This document shows positions 8,140 through 17,761 of a stretch of DNA of 64,000 nt, piece by piece. The stretch's first letter is position 1. Each line of letters begins with the position of its first letter. A program made the translations under genes and the position numbers. The DNA is taken from positions 310,001 through 374,000 of the forward strand of contig NZ_MPKW01000005.1 in NCBI RefSeq assembly GCF_009729415.1. Direction: 5' to 3'. This DNA comes from Mycolicibacterium sp. CBMA 234. GTDB lineage: Bacteria; Actinomycetota; Actinomycetes; Mycobacteriales; Mycobacteriaceae. The notes under the pieces are model-generated. The model ran no database searches. It was not told the DNA's origin and saw only the letters and a list, made by a program, of their open reading frames with translations.

Positions 8140-10341
8140 ATGGCCAACCCTCCGCTGGAGGACCGCGCTGACGACGTCACGGCAGCCACCGTCGGCCCGG
8201 CCGATGCCGACACCGCGCCGGCGCCCGAGACCGTCCGGATGCGGCGGGTACGCGGCAGGTTCAGCATCCAGTCGAAGCTCATCGCGATGCTGTTGGGGGC
8301 GAGCATTCTCTCGGCTGCCGTGGTCGGATTCATCGGCTATCAAACCGGGCAAGCGTCATTGCGTAACGCCGCGTTCGACCGGCTCACCCAGGTCCGCGAG
8401 ACCCAGGCCCGACAGTTCGTCGTCCAGGTCTCCACGTTGAAGAAGGCCGTGCTCGTCTACACCAGCGGACCCGCGATGGCCGACGCGGTACAGGCCCTCA
8501 GCGCCGGGTTCAACGAATTGGCCAACGCCCCAACCGATCCCGCGCAGCAACAGGCCATCGTCAACTACTACAACCAGGATCTGATCGGCCCGATCAAACG
8601 GGCGACGGGCGCCAACCTCAACCCCGACGTGCTACTGCCAGCGTCCAACGCGGCCAGGTACCTGCAAGCCCACTACACCGTGCCGGCCGCGCGACCGGGT
8701 GAGCCGCTCCCCGCCCCCGACCCCAGCGCGTGGGCGGCCGCAGCCAGTCGTTACGACCCGTTCTTCGACAAGATCGTGAACCTGTTCGGCTACGGCGACG
8801 CGCTGCTGATCGACCCGGCAGGCAATGTCGTCTACACGGCGAAAAAGCATGCCGACCTCGGGACCAACGTCCAGTCGGGGCCGTACGAACAAGGCAATCT
8901 GCACGAGGCCTACGCAAAAGCGATGGGCGCTGACCGCGTCGACTATGTGTCGGTCACCGACTTTCAGACCTACCACCCCGCCGGTGACCACCCCGTTGCG
9001 TGGATGGGAGCGCCCGTCGTGGCAGGCGGCCGCACCATCGGCGTCCTGGCGCTACAGCTCCCGATCGCCGGGATCAACGCGCTGATGACCTTCAACGGCA
9101 AATGGCAGGACAACGGCCTCGGCGCCACCGGCGAAACCTACCTCGCCGGGGCCGACGATCTGATGCGGTCGAACTCGCGCCTGTTCGTCGAGAACAAACA
9201 GGCCTATCAGCGCGACGTCGTCGCGGCCGGGACGTCGCCCGAGTTGGCGGAACGAGCCGTCCGTCTCGACGGCACCACGCTGATCCAGCCCGTCGGCAGC
9301 GATGTCACCCGAGCGGCAGAGCGCGGTCAGACCGGGACCCGGATCACGACGGATTACCTGGGCAACGAAACGCTGCAGTCCTTTGCGCCCGTGGTCATCG
9401 GGCCGGACCTGACATGGTCAATCGTGGCCAAGATCGACACCGCCGAAGCCTTTGCGCCCGAACGGGTCTTCACCAGAACTATGGGTGTGGCCGTCACCGC
9501 GATCGTCATTCTGGACTGTCTGGCGGCCATGGCGCTGGCGCAATTGTTCGTGCGGCCGATCCGCCGGCTGGAGGCCGGTGCTCAAAGGGTGAGCCGCGGC
9601 GACTACGACGCGGTGATCCCGGCCCGAACGCGGGACGAATTCGGTGATCTGACCAAGACATTCAACGACATGAGCCGGCTGCTCGGCATCAAAGATGAGC
9701 TGCTGCGCCGCGAACGCCAGGAAAACAAGCAACTGTTGCGGTCGCTGATGCCCGAGTCGGTAGCCGAGCGGTACCGCCAAGGCGAAGAGACCATCAGCGA
9801 GAGCCACCAGGACGTCGCGGTGATCTTCGCGGATATCGACGGCTTGGACACCCTGTCCAGCGAGCTGCCGTCCGACGAATTCCTCAGCGTCGTCAACGAA
9901 TTGGTGCGCCAGTTCGACGATGCCGCCGAACGCAACGGGGTCGAGCCCATGCGGATCCTGCGCAACGGCTACACCGCCAGCTGCGGATTGAACGTACCGC
10001 GGCTGGACAACGTCGAACGCACCGTCGCCTTCGCCATCGAAATGCAACGCATCGTGGCTCGTGCCAACGCCGAAGACAACCTGCAGCTCGGTTTCCGCGC
10101 CGGCATCGACACCGGCACGGTCACCAGCGGCCTGGTGGGTAGCTCCACCATGGTCTACGACATGTGGGGCAGCGCAGTCGATTTGGCGTATCAGGCCCAG
10201 GCCGGCGGCGGCGAGCCCGGCATCTACATCACCTCGCGGGTCCACGACGCCGTGCACGACACGCATCGGTTCACCCCAGCCGGGCCGCTGACCGTCGGCG
10301 AAACGCAGGAGCCCATCTGGCGGCTGTCGGGGCGGCGGTAA
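8140..10341 (+). CDS. Membrane cyclase-like receptor (sensor-HAMP-class III cyclase homology domain), Rv2435c-like
   Basis: 733 aa from the ATG with AGGAG 5 bases upstream. Plan: TM1 (about 46-68), extracytoplasmic Cache-like sensor (about 70-445), TM2 (about 448-470), HAMP (about 470-525), then a class III nucleotide cyclase homology domain (about 550-725). The first metal Asp is present in FADIDG (D565). The second metal Asp position is Asn (RNGYTASCG, N609), and the usual transition-state Asn/Arg pair in GxxVNxAxR reads D681/Q685. The cyclase domain may therefore be inactive or altered. Length and the MscS neighbour match M. tuberculosis Rv2435c as I remember it. The next gene starts 3 bases after the stop, so they are probably co-transcribed. 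Confidence 0.85.
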   Translation: MANPPLEDRADDVTAATVGPADADTAPAPETVRMRRVRGRFSIQSKLIAMLLGASILSAAVVGFIGYQTGQASLRNAAFDRLTQVRETQARQFVVQVSTLKKAVLVYTSGPAMADAVQALSAGFNELANAPTDPAQQQAIVNYYNQDLIGPIKRATGANLNPDVLLPASNAARYLQAHYTVPAARPGEPLPAPDPSAWAAAASRYDPFFDKIVNLFGYGDALLIDPAGNVVYTAKKHADLGTNVQSGPYEQGNLHEAYAKAMGADRVDYVSVTDFQTYHPAGDHPVAWMGAPVVAGGRTIGVLALQLPIAGINALMTFNGKWQDNGLGATGETYLAGADDLMRSNSRLFVENKQAYQRDVVAAGTSPELAERAVRLDGTTLIQPVGSDVTRAAERGQTGTRITTDYLGNETLQSFAPVVIGPDLTWSIVAKIDTAEAFAPERVFTRTMGVAVTAIVILDCLAAMALAQLFVRPIRRLEAGAQRVSRGDYDAVIPARTRDEFGDLTKTFNDMSRLLGIKDELLRRERQENKQLLRSLMPESVAERYRQGEETISESHQDVAVIFADIDGLDTLSSELPSDEFLSVVNELVRQFDDAAERNGVEPMRILRNGYTASCGLNVPRLDNVERTVAFAIEMQRIVARANAEDNLQLGFRAGIDTGTVTSGLVGSSTMVYDMWGSAVDLAYQAQAGGGEPGIYITSRVHDAVHDTHRFTPAGPLTVGETQEPIWRLSGRR

Positions 10342-10344
10342 ATC

Positions 10345-11826
10345 GTGTACGCCACCAGTTCGTCATGGTTCTTCTGGGTCGCCGGCATCGCCGTCGGACT
10401 ACCGGCCAGCCTGATCGTGCTGACCGAATGGCGGCGGTCCCTGATCCGCCGGCACAGTCCGCTCGCCGCGCCCGTTGGACTGCTGCGCACCTACGTGTTG
10501 CCGGTGATCGCCCTCCTGCTGTTGATGCTCAAGGTCGCCGTCGTCCCGGCGCGCGACGTTCCCATCCGGATCGTGGCGACCGTCCTCGTCTTCCTGACAC
10601 TGCTGCTGGTGCTGTCCGGCTTGAGCAACGCCGTGTTCGCGAACGCCCCGGAAACCTCGTGGCGCAGCCGCGTCCCGCGGATCTTCATCGACGTGGCCCG
10701 CATGGTGCTCATCATCCTCGGCTTGGCCGTGATCTCCCGCTACATCTGGGGCAGCAACGTCAAGGGCGTCTTCACCGCCGTCGGCGTGAGTTCGGTGGTC
10801 ATCGGCCTCATGTTGCAGCACTCCGTCGGGCAGATCGTGTCCGGCTTGTTCATGCTGTTCGAGCAGCCGTTCCGCATGGGCGACTGGCTGGACACCGCCG
10901 CGGCGCGGGGCCGCGTGGTGGAGGTGAACTGGCGCGCCGTCCACATCGAATCCAGCACCGGTGTGCAGATCACGCCCAACTCGGTGCTGGCCGGCACGTC
11001 CTTCACCAACCTGAGCCGGCTGTCCACCTCACACACCACCATCACCTCAACGTTCTCCGCGTCGGACGCGCCCGACCAGGTGTGCGCGACGCTCACCCAG
11101 ATCGCCACCAACCTGCCGCAGCGGGGCGACGACATCGAGCCGTCCACCGTGCCCATCGGCGACCACAAGTACCGCACCACCATCGGCTTGAAATCCCCCG
11201 GCGACGACGACGCCGTGCAGGCCACGTTCCGGCGCTGGATCTGGTACGCGGCCCGGCGCGAGAAGCTGCACCTCGACGGCGTCGGTGACGACTACTCCAC
11301 GCCCAAGCGCATCGCAGCGGCGCTCGATGAGGCCGCCGCGCCCGGCCTCCGGCTGAGCCAGGCCGACCAACAAGCGCTGGCGCCCTACGCGCGTCTGCTC
11401 CGGTACGGGACCGGCGAACTCATCCAGGCACCCGGCGAGATTCCGAAGACCATCACGGTGATGGTGGCGGGACATGCCCAGCTGGCGGTGACCCTGGGCG
11501 ACGGCTCCATCGCTGGGGTTCGCAGCCTCGACAAGGGCGCGCTCCTGGGCGTCGCCGCCTTCACTCACCAGGCGAACCTGGCCTACGTGCACGCGCTCGA
11601 CGAAGTCACGTTGTTACAGATCGAACACGACGAAATCCAGCGACTACTCAGCGACCGGCCTGCGCTGTCTCGCGAATTTGGCCGCCTCATCGACGAACGC
11701 CGTACCGAGGTCCAAGCTGCGCGGAAAGCAGCCGGGAAATCGAACGGTGCCAAAGTAATTCAGGACGTCGTGACAGCCGTCGTGGATACCCCGGGTTCAG
11801 CGGGCAAGCGAGTCGATTCCACTTAG
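10345..11826 (+). CDS. MscS-family channel with C-terminal cNMP-binding-like domain, Rv2434c-like
   Basis: 493 aa, GTG start 3 bases after the receptor gene. The N-terminal half has four or so transmembrane helices and the MscS core with the pore/beta-domain segment VVIGLMLQHSVGQIVSG, then FEQPFRMGDWL and NSVLAGTSFTNLS. The C-terminal part (about 340-460) has the beta-roll of a Crp-type cyclic-nucleotide domain (ITVMVAGHAQLAVTLGDGS, SLDKGALLGVAAF), but the Glu and Arg that bind the phosphate-ribose in canonical domains (FGExAL...PRxA) are absent. It is probably a channel gated by tension and by a signal from the adjacent receptor; ligand unknown. Confidence 0.87.
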   Translation: MYATSSSWFFWVAGIAVGLPASLIVLTEWRRSLIRRHSPLAAPVGLLRTYVLPVIALLLLMLKVAVVPARDVPIRIVATVLVFLTLLLVLSGLSNAVFANAPETSWRSRVPRIFIDVARMVLIILGLAVISRYIWGSNVKGVFTAVGVSSVVIGLMLQHSVGQIVSGLFMLFEQPFRMGDWLDTAAARGRVVEVNWRAVHIESSTGVQITPNSVLAGTSFTNLSRLSTSHTTITSTFSASDAPDQVCATLTQIATNLPQRGDDIEPSTVPIGDHKYRTTIGLKSPGDDDAVQATFRRWIWYAARREKLHLDGVGDDYSTPKRIAAALDEAAAPGLRLSQADQQALAPYARLLRYGTGELIQAPGEIPKTITVMVAGHAQLAVTLGDGSIAGVRSLDKGALLGVAAFTHQANLAYVHALDEVTLLQIEHDEIQRLLSDRPALSREFGRLIDERRTEVQAARKAAGKSNGAKVIQDVVTAVVDTPGSAGKRVDST

Positions 11827-11923
11827 TCCCCCGGCTGTGACAGAGCCGATTTCTGGTATCGCCGTCGCACTCCGTACGTCCTAGGCTCATCTCAAGAAGC
11901 CCTCACTTGAGGAGGCTGACGCG

Positions 11924-12532
11924 ATGAGCAAGTTCTACGAGTTTGCATACGCGGTCGGATTCACACCGTGGGAACAAGCGGCCAAGGTCAGCATCGCGAC
12001 AACCGAAGAGTTCTTTCAGCGCGAGGAGGACGAACGCGGCGGGCCGGGTAAGGCACTCGACGTCGGCTGCGGCAGCGGTTCGTACACCCTGGCGTTGGCC
12101 CGCCGCGGCTGGGATGTCACCGGCGCCGATCTCGTCGACCGGGCTCTCGCCAGAGCCCGCCGACGTCTCACGGCCGCCGGCGTCAGCGCCAAGATCGTGA
12201 AGGCCGACGCCACTGTGCTTCCAGCGGATGTCGTCGGCGGCGACTTCGACTTCGTCCTCGATATCGGCTGCTTCCATGGACTTTCCGCTGACCAACGGTC
12301 GGACATGGCCCGCGCGGTGACGGCACGGACCAAACCCGGCGCGACCATGCTGATGCTGGCGTTCAGCAAGCCGATCGGGCCGCCATTTCTGCCCACCGGA
12401 GCTACGCGCGAGCAGGTAGAAAAGGCATTCACCGACTGGGACGTCGTAGACGTGGTCGAGCCACCGACTGCACGGCTCCCCCGCATCGCCCGCAGGGCCG
12501 ACCCCAAGTTCTACCGGCTGCAGAAGTCCTAG
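11924..12532 (+). CDS. Class I SAM-dependent methyltransferase
   Basis: 202 aa; a GAGGAG ribosome-binding site precedes the ATG. Motif I is LDVGCGSGSYTLALA (residues about 42-57), followed by the acidic motif II residue in VTGADLVDRAL and DFDFVLDIGCFHG (motif IV). This is a methyltransferase-11/25 type small-molecule enzyme. The substrate cannot be read. It stands alone between the channel gene and an unrelated gene. Confidence 0.85.
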   Translation: MSKFYEFAYAVGFTPWEQAAKVSIATTEEFFQREEDERGGPGKALDVGCGSGSYTLALARRGWDVTGADLVDRALARARRRLTAAGVSAKIVKADATVLPADVVGGDFDFVLDIGCFHGLSADQRSDMARAVTARTKPGATMLMLAFSKPIGPPFLPTGATREQVEKAFTDWDVVDVVEPPTARLPRIARRADPKFYRLQKS

Positions 12533-12676
12533 GACGCGTCCAAATCTCCCGATACCACCGGGGCCACAACAACTTCACATAAATGCCACGCCGAAGCCCA
12601 CGGCGTCCCAACGGATTTCCAATCCGTCGTCGCTAGCGTTGCCGGTAGCCACCATCTCGAAGGGGTTACCGCCCAG

Positions 12677-13294
12677 ATGACTATTCTCAACAGCCACACC
12701 AAGCTTGTTGCAACCGTAAAACGCAACGCCGCCAACGCTCTTCGCGTCGAACTCGCCGATGCCTCGGGACAACCCATGGGCGAGGCCCGCCAGAAATCGG
12801 GCCTCGGAGTACTCCTCGGCTTCAAGAACGGCGGGCGCAGCACCTACAACCTCGCGGCAGACAACCGCACGCTGACCATCGACGTCGCCGGCACCACCAC
12901 CGTCAGCGAGGGCGGAACCGAAATCGGAAAGCTCGTCCCCCACGACGGCGGCGCCCGATTCGACGATCCCTCCGGAGCCGTCTTGGGCTACCTGCGACCC
13001 CACGTCGGCCACAAGGCCGGCGAACCCTGGTGCCACCCGATCCTCGCCCCGCAGGGTGAGTCCTTGGGCACGCTCACCTTGTTCGCGACATCATCATCAG
13101 CGGCCTTACGCGAATACCTCGACCAGATCGCCGACCAGGTGATCCTGGACTGGAACGTCAACTACGCGAGTCTGCGACTGCCGGCGCTGGGGTCGGCGCT
13201 GGACCTGCAGCAGCCCGTCTCCGGCCGCCTTGGCGATCTCCTGGCGTGCGCGTGCGTCGACAGCTGCGTGCTGCCGCGCGGATACACCGCTTGA
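12677..13294 (+). CDS. Conserved protein of unknown function, possible scramblase/Tubby-like beta barrel
   Basis: 205 aa. No signal peptide. The N-terminal 150 residues alternate beta strands (KLVATVKRNAANALRVEL, GAVLGYLRPHVG) in a way reminiscent of phospholipid scramblase/LURP-one/Tubby C-terminal barrels, but I cannot confirm the family. The C-terminus has two Cys pairs (ACACVDSC). It is convergent with the lipoprotein gene, with 13 bases between stops, and no operon partner is visible. Confidence 0.65.
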   Translation: MTILNSHTKLVATVKRNAANALRVELADASGQPMGEARQKSGLGVLLGFKNGGRSTYNLAADNRTLTIDVAGTTTVSEGGTEIGKLVPHDGGARFDDPSGAVLGYLRPHVGHKAGEPWCHPILAPQGESLGTLTLFATSSSAALREYLDQIADQVILDWNVNYASLRLPALGSALDLQQPVSGRLGDLLACACVDSCVLPRGYTA

Positions 13295-13307
13295 AAGCTG
13301 CCCTCCG

Positions 13308-13610
13308 CTAGCTTCGGCTTGTCTTGATGTCGAAGCCGACCTTCTCCCCATCCACGCTGGTGATCTTCAAGTGCGCCTTGTACGGCCCTTCCGGTCCAGT
13401 GAAACTGCAATCGAATTCACCGCCGACCTTGGCGTCGACGCCGGACGGGCATTTGACGTCCGTCGGATGGAATCCCGTTTGGTTGGTCACCATGTCGGTC
13501 ACCGACTGAGCGGCCCCGTCGGGCTTGATGGTGGAAGTGCAGGCGCTCAGCTGCACCGCGAGAGCTCCGAAGACCAGCGTCGTGCCAATGAAGCCGAAGG
13601 ATCGGGTCAT
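13308..13610 (-). CDS. Small lipoprotein, DUF4333-like
   Basis: 100 aa. Hydrophobic signal (about 5-22) ends in a lipobox LSAC, so the Cys is expected to be lipidated and the protein anchored outside the membrane. The mature part has a Cys pair in VKCPSG and EFDCSFTG and a short beta-rich domain (YKAHLKITSVDGEKVGF), the pattern of mycobacterial DUF4333 proteins. The function of the family is unknown to me. Confidence 0.82.
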   Translation of the reverse strand: MTRSFGFIGTTLVFGALAVQLSACTSTIKPDGAAQSVTDMVTNQTGFHPTDVKCPSGVDAKVGGEFDCSFTGPEGPYKAHLKITSVDGEKVGFDIKTSRS

Positions 13611-13792
13611 GGCAGGAACGTAGCTCCGTGCAGTTGGAAATGCGTTGGAAGGTCGTCGCCGAAAGAATGTTGCGCTTCCGTCGAGGGTTAGGGGTTCGAG
13701 TCCCTAAGGCTGGATGCAGCAAAGCGATCCGGCACGCCGGGTTCAGGCTAAACTCGGCGGCTCAGTATCACGCAGGCAACGGTGGGGCGCCG

Positions 13793-14920
13793 ATGAAGCA
13801 GGACATGTATCAGTTCACCACGAATGCACTGCGTGGTGCGGGCCTCATGAATCCACTCAGGATCGTGATCGGTTTGCTGTGTGTGTCGATGACGCCGGTC
13901 GTGTGGACCATGCAATTCAACCCGCTCGGACCGCATGAGCTGATTCCGCGAGTAATCCAGTTCATCTTGGGAGCCTTGCCAGCGGTAGTCGGCATCATGT
14001 GGATGGTTAGCGATTGGCCTACATACCGTCAATCACTGCTGTTCGTTGCGTGGGCCGATGTCTCCATGGTGATCGGGACCTCGATGAACACGGCGACCGT
14101 GTCGAAGCTCAACGGCACCTTTCACATGGGTCTCATCGGCGTCTATGTCGCATTCATCCTCGGCCCGGTGGTGCTGGCAGCACACTCCGCATTCGTCCTC
14201 GTCGCGATGATCGCGCTCTCGGCCTACAGCGTCGTCGTCGATCACGCGGGATGGGGCGATCTGTACGTCTTTCTGGCTCCGGCCATCTCATCGCTGATCG
14301 TGCTCCCGATCCTGATCCAGGCACTGATCGAGGGCGCCCGACGCACGGCCCGGACAACGGTGCAGAAGGTGAACATCGACCCCCTGACCGGACTGAGCAA
14401 TCGACGTGGGATGTATGCCCGCGCAGACGAACTGATGCAAAGCGACTCGACGGTGACATTGGTAGCCGCGATCATCGACCTGGACCGCTTCAAAGGACTC
14501 AACGACGAGCACGGCCACGACCGGGGTGACGCCGCCCTCAAAGCGGTGGCAGGGGTGTTAGCCGCCTGCACTCGCGAAAGCGACATCGCTGCCCGTTTGG
14601 GAGGCGATGAATTCGGAGCTCTCGTTGCGGTGAACTCAAGTGATGAAGCCGCCGAATTCGTGGATCGGCTCCGCATCGGACTGCAAGAAATCTCCGACAC
14701 CGTCACTGCGAGTGTCGGAATTGTCAGTGGAGGCCTGTCCCAGCACGGGGCAGACGATGTCGACAGCGTCCTACGCCATGCCGACCGCGCGATGTACGAA
14801 GCCAAACGCCAAGGGGGGAACCGGATCGTCGAGTTCGATCCGTGGGGTGCGCCCGCGACCGCCGATCGGCACTTTGCACCGCTGATCCGCCAACCCGAGC
14901 ATGGACACGATCACGTGTGA
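13793..14920 (+). CDS. Membrane diguanylate cyclase (GGDEF only)
   Basis: 375 aa from the ATG. About six transmembrane helices span residues 20-190. A GGDEF domain follows with NIDPLTGLSNRRGMY, DLDRFKGLNDEHGHDRGD and intact ARLGGDEFGALV, then VTASVGIV. It should condense two GTP to c-di-GMP; no EAL domain is present and no inhibitory RxxD site is obvious. An in-frame GTG at 13628 is upstream but would add a stretch with no family resemblance. It is the second c-di-GMP gene in the window. Confidence 0.88.
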   Translation: MKQDMYQFTTNALRGAGLMNPLRIVIGLLCVSMTPVVWTMQFNPLGPHELIPRVIQFILGALPAVVGIMWMVSDWPTYRQSLLFVAWADVSMVIGTSMNTATVSKLNGTFHMGLIGVYVAFILGPVVLAAHSAFVLVAMIALSAYSVVVDHAGWGDLYVFLAPAISSLIVLPILIQALIEGARRTARTTVQKVNIDPLTGLSNRRGMYARADELMQSDSTVTLVAAIIDLDRFKGLNDEHGHDRGDAALKAVAGVLAACTRESDIAARLGGDEFGALVAVNSSDEAAEFVDRLRIGLQEISDTVTASVGIVSGGLSQHGADDVDSVLRHADRAMYEAKRQGGNRIVEFDPWGAPATADRHFAPLIRQPEHGHDHV

Positions 14921-14933
14921 TCGTCCGAAACAC

Positions 14934-15842
14934 CTATTCCCAACGGCGCGGATCGTCTTCTAGTTCGGCGCGGTCCCAGCGGCCGAGGTCCGCAGCCGCG
15001 GCATAGGTGCTCTGCAGGAACTGCATCAGCGCCTGATCGGGGTTGTCGGCGGTCCGCACCGCTTCGTACGGCAGCAGGAACTGCCGGTACTCACTGCTGT
15101 AATACGCCGCTTCGGGGCTGACCGCGGCGGCGGCAAACCCCTCTGGTTCTGGATAGGCATACGCGTAGAACGCGCCTTCTTCGCCTCCGCCGGGCCAGAA
15201 TCCGCAGCTGGACAGTTCGTGTGAATAGCCTTCAACCATCACCCAATCGCCGCAATTGGGCGCACCGCCGGGATGACGAGGCGCCGGGCGGCCGGAGAAC
15301 CGGGTGCACGCCAGATCGAATGAGCCCCAAAAGAAGTGCACCGGACTGACTTTCCCGACGAAGTACGAACGGAATTCACCGATCACCCGGCTGGCTTGGA
15401 CAAGCTGTTGCCAGAACAGCTGGGCGGCAACGGGATCGTACGACTTATGCGTTGTGTCCTCGTCGAACGGAATAACGTCGCGAATCTCGTTGGGAGTCTT
15501 GCTGATCTGCAAGTCGATTCCGAGTTCGGCCAATGCCGCCATGGTCTGGGCATAGAACTCGGCGACCGGCTTCGGTTCCAGCGCGACGGTACGACGGCCC
15601 CCGTCGCTGCTACGGATTGCCAGCACGTGGTCGATGAAGTCGAACTCGATGTCAACGAGACCGCTCCCGTGCGGAAACGACGACGTGGTCAAGCCGCGCG
15701 GGCTGACGTACAGGGTGACGTTCCACCAGTGGTTGAGCAGCGGCGCCCCCGCCAGACGAATCTTGCCGACGATCTGAGTCCACAGGTGCAGCGTGTCTCG
15801 AGTGGGCTCCCAGTCTGAAACCTGCAGTGCCGGCCAGTTCAT
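14934..15842 (-). CDS. DUF5996 family protein
   Basis: 302 aa, full length. The start MNWPALQVSDWEPTRDTLHLW, the segment LNHWWNVTLYVSPRGLTT and the later SPVHFFWGSFDLACTRFSGR match the DUF5996 pattern I know from actinobacteria. No catalytic residues are established for this family. The protein is cytosolic, rich in Trp/Tyr/Phe, and sits just downstream of the patatin-like gene on the same strand (31 bases between them), so they may be co-transcribed. Confidence 0.8.
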   Translation of the reverse strand: MNWPALQVSDWEPTRDTLHLWTQIVGKIRLAGAPLLNHWWNVTLYVSPRGLTTSSFPHGSGLVDIEFDFIDHVLAIRSSDGGRRTVALEPKPVAEFYAQTMAALAELGIDLQISKTPNEIRDVIPFDEDTTHKSYDPVAAQLFWQQLVQASRVIGEFRSYFVGKVSPVHFFWGSFDLACTRFSGRPAPRHPGGAPNCGDWVMVEGYSHELSSCGFWPGGGEEGAFYAYAYPEPEGFAAAAVSPEAAYYSSEYRQFLLPYEAVRTADNPDQALMQFLQSTYAAAADLGRWDRAELEDDPRRWE

Positions 15843-15873
15843 CGCAACTCCTCAATCGTAGGTGCTGAAATCC

Positions 15874-17562
15874 TCACTGCGACCCCCGGATTCGTTCCCC
15901 GGCGGCCGCAACCCACCGTCGCGCGCGTGTCACTCGTGGCACATATTCAGCGGCCCGTCGGGCTCCGTCCAGAATCGTGGCCATCGGCTGCAACGGGGCA
16001 CTGGCGGCACGCGTCAGCGTGCGATCGACTTGTGGCGGCTGATTGCCCTCCCACCACACCGGCTCGGTCAGTCGCTGCACGAAGGGCACCGAGCTCTCAA
16101 CCGACGTGTTGCCCCATTCGATCGCGCGATCGATGGCTTCCGGCGCGGCCGCCAACGTGACCGGCGACAGCGTCGGACTGAACCGGATCACCCGATCGGC
16201 GAACGGCGCGTTGCGCACCATCTGAAGCTGCAGCGCCTGCGTAATGGGTTGCAGCCAAAGGTGTCTCGGATTCCATTGCGGGTGGAAGCAGTCCCACGCG
16301 ATGAAGCAGGCGTTGCGGGTGCCCAGCCGCCCGTCCTGAATACGCTTCCAGGCCAGCTCAATTGGGACATTGCTGGCCGCTCCCCCGTCCACCAACGCGG
16401 CAACGTCTTTCTCCACGAGCAGCTGATCCAAGAGGTCCCACATCCGCGGGTCACTGGACTCATGATGCAGAATCCCCGGGATTGCCGACGAAAAGCTCGC
16501 GGCATCAACCACATTGAAGTCAGCCGTCAGGTCGTCGCCGCCCAGCACGATCGGTTTGACGACGCGTGAGTCGATGAACGCGGCGACTTGCCACAATCGG
16601 TTGACGACGCCTGGTGCGTAGCCCAGCTTGAGATGTTCGAGCGCCCGCACCCCCATCAGCGTGAAGTGCGACGGATGGAACTGCCCGGGCAGCCGATCGA
16701 ACGACTGTTTTCTGACCCCGGCGACGACAGTTTCGTACGGGATCGCGAGATCCGTCATCCGCATCGGTTCGCCGTCTTCGCGGGTGAACATCTCCTTGGC
16801 GAACTGGTCGAATTGCAGCGAGAACAGCCCATTGAGGCCATGGCGGCGCCGGGTCCTGGCCGGGCCCAAGACACCTCGGTAGGTGACGGTCTTCGCCCAC
16901 GCGATGTAGTCCTCGATCGGAACTGGCAGCGCGCGGGCCATCACACTGCCCACGATGGCGCCGAAAGAGTTCGTCAGCATGTAGGCAGGTGGCAGACCCG
17001 CCGCCAGCATGCGCTGCATCCCGCCCAGGTAGACGTAGCCGGCGCCGCCCCCACCACCGAGGACTGCGACGTAAGTCTTGTATCCAAGCTCGGTGTCCAG
17101 GTCCATGGCGGAGAAGTCGTTGGCGTGGCGATCCAGCATCGCCGAACGTTCGTACTCGACGTCCGCGGCGAAGCTCGCGAGGACTTCCTTCGCCGCGGTC
17201 AATCGCTCCTCGGCGGTAGTGCGTCCCCGTAGCGGGGTGTACAGCGCGTCGATCACGCGGTTCCGGAAACCAGTGATCTCGTCACCCACCACGACGTCGC
17301 CGCGGCCCCGAGCGCCGCGCGGACCGGCTGCGCCTGGTTCGAACACGGTCATCCGCACGAAGCTCAAGAGGTAACGCAGGCGCCGAAACTGCTCGCGGCT
17401 GAGCACGTCGGGGCATTCGAGGTCGGCACGAACGAGCGCAGCCTCCATGTGCTGCAGCGCCAGGGTCGGGTTGCTGCCGGGAAGGCCAGGAGGTTCCGCG
17501 ACTGCTATTTCGGTCGAGACATCAGCCAGCTCGCCGATCAGGTCGAGCTCGGAATTCGCCAT
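15874..17562 (-). CDS. Patatin-like phospholipase, Rv3091-like
   Basis: 562 aa from ATG (MANSELDLIGE). The patatin core starts near residue 160: glycine-rich oxyanion loop LGGGGGAGYVYLGG, the nucleophile Ser in TNSFGAIVG, and the catalytic Asp in LVDGGAASNVP. The elbow reads T-N-S-F-G rather than G-x-S-x-G, so the first Gly is missing. The N-terminal ~160 residues are a helical extension. Expected activity is lipid acyl hydrolysis. The length agrees with M. tuberculosis Rv3091 as I remember it. An upstream in-frame start would add 33 Cys/Arg-rich residues and is less likely. Confidence 0.82.
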   Translation of the reverse strand: MANSELDLIGELADVSTEIAVAEPPGLPGSNPTLALQHMEAALVRADLECPDVLSREQFRRLRYLLSFVRMTVFEPGAAGPRGARGRGDVVVGDEITGFRNRVIDALYTPLRGRTTAEERLTAAKEVLASFAADVEYERSAMLDRHANDFSAMDLDTELGYKTYVAVLGGGGGAGYVYLGGMQRMLAAGLPPAYMLTNSFGAIVGSVMARALPVPIEDYIAWAKTVTYRGVLGPARTRRRHGLNGLFSLQFDQFAKEMFTREDGEPMRMTDLAIPYETVVAGVRKQSFDRLPGQFHPSHFTLMGVRALEHLKLGYAPGVVNRLWQVAAFIDSRVVKPIVLGGDDLTADFNVVDAASFSSAIPGILHHESSDPRMWDLLDQLLVEKDVAALVDGGAASNVPIELAWKRIQDGRLGTRNACFIAWDCFHPQWNPRHLWLQPITQALQLQMVRNAPFADRVIRFSPTLSPVTLAAAPEAIDRAIEWGNTSVESSVPFVQRLTEPVWWEGNQPPQVDRTLTRAASAPLQPMATILDGARRAAEYVPRVTRARRWVAAAGERIRGSQ

Positions 17563-17761
17563 CCGACCATTCTTGGCTACCCGGCAGCCGGCCGCGGCAT
17601 CAACTCGACATTCCCCTGCTCGGCAGGGACAGCTCGGGACCGACACTTCCGCCCAGGCCATTCACAGTCCGCAGCCAGTTTCAGGCGACGATCCGCCAGT
17701 AGCGTGGCGACCGACCACCTGGGATGCACAAAGGTGCACATAGAGGTAAGGAGTCCGCGCC

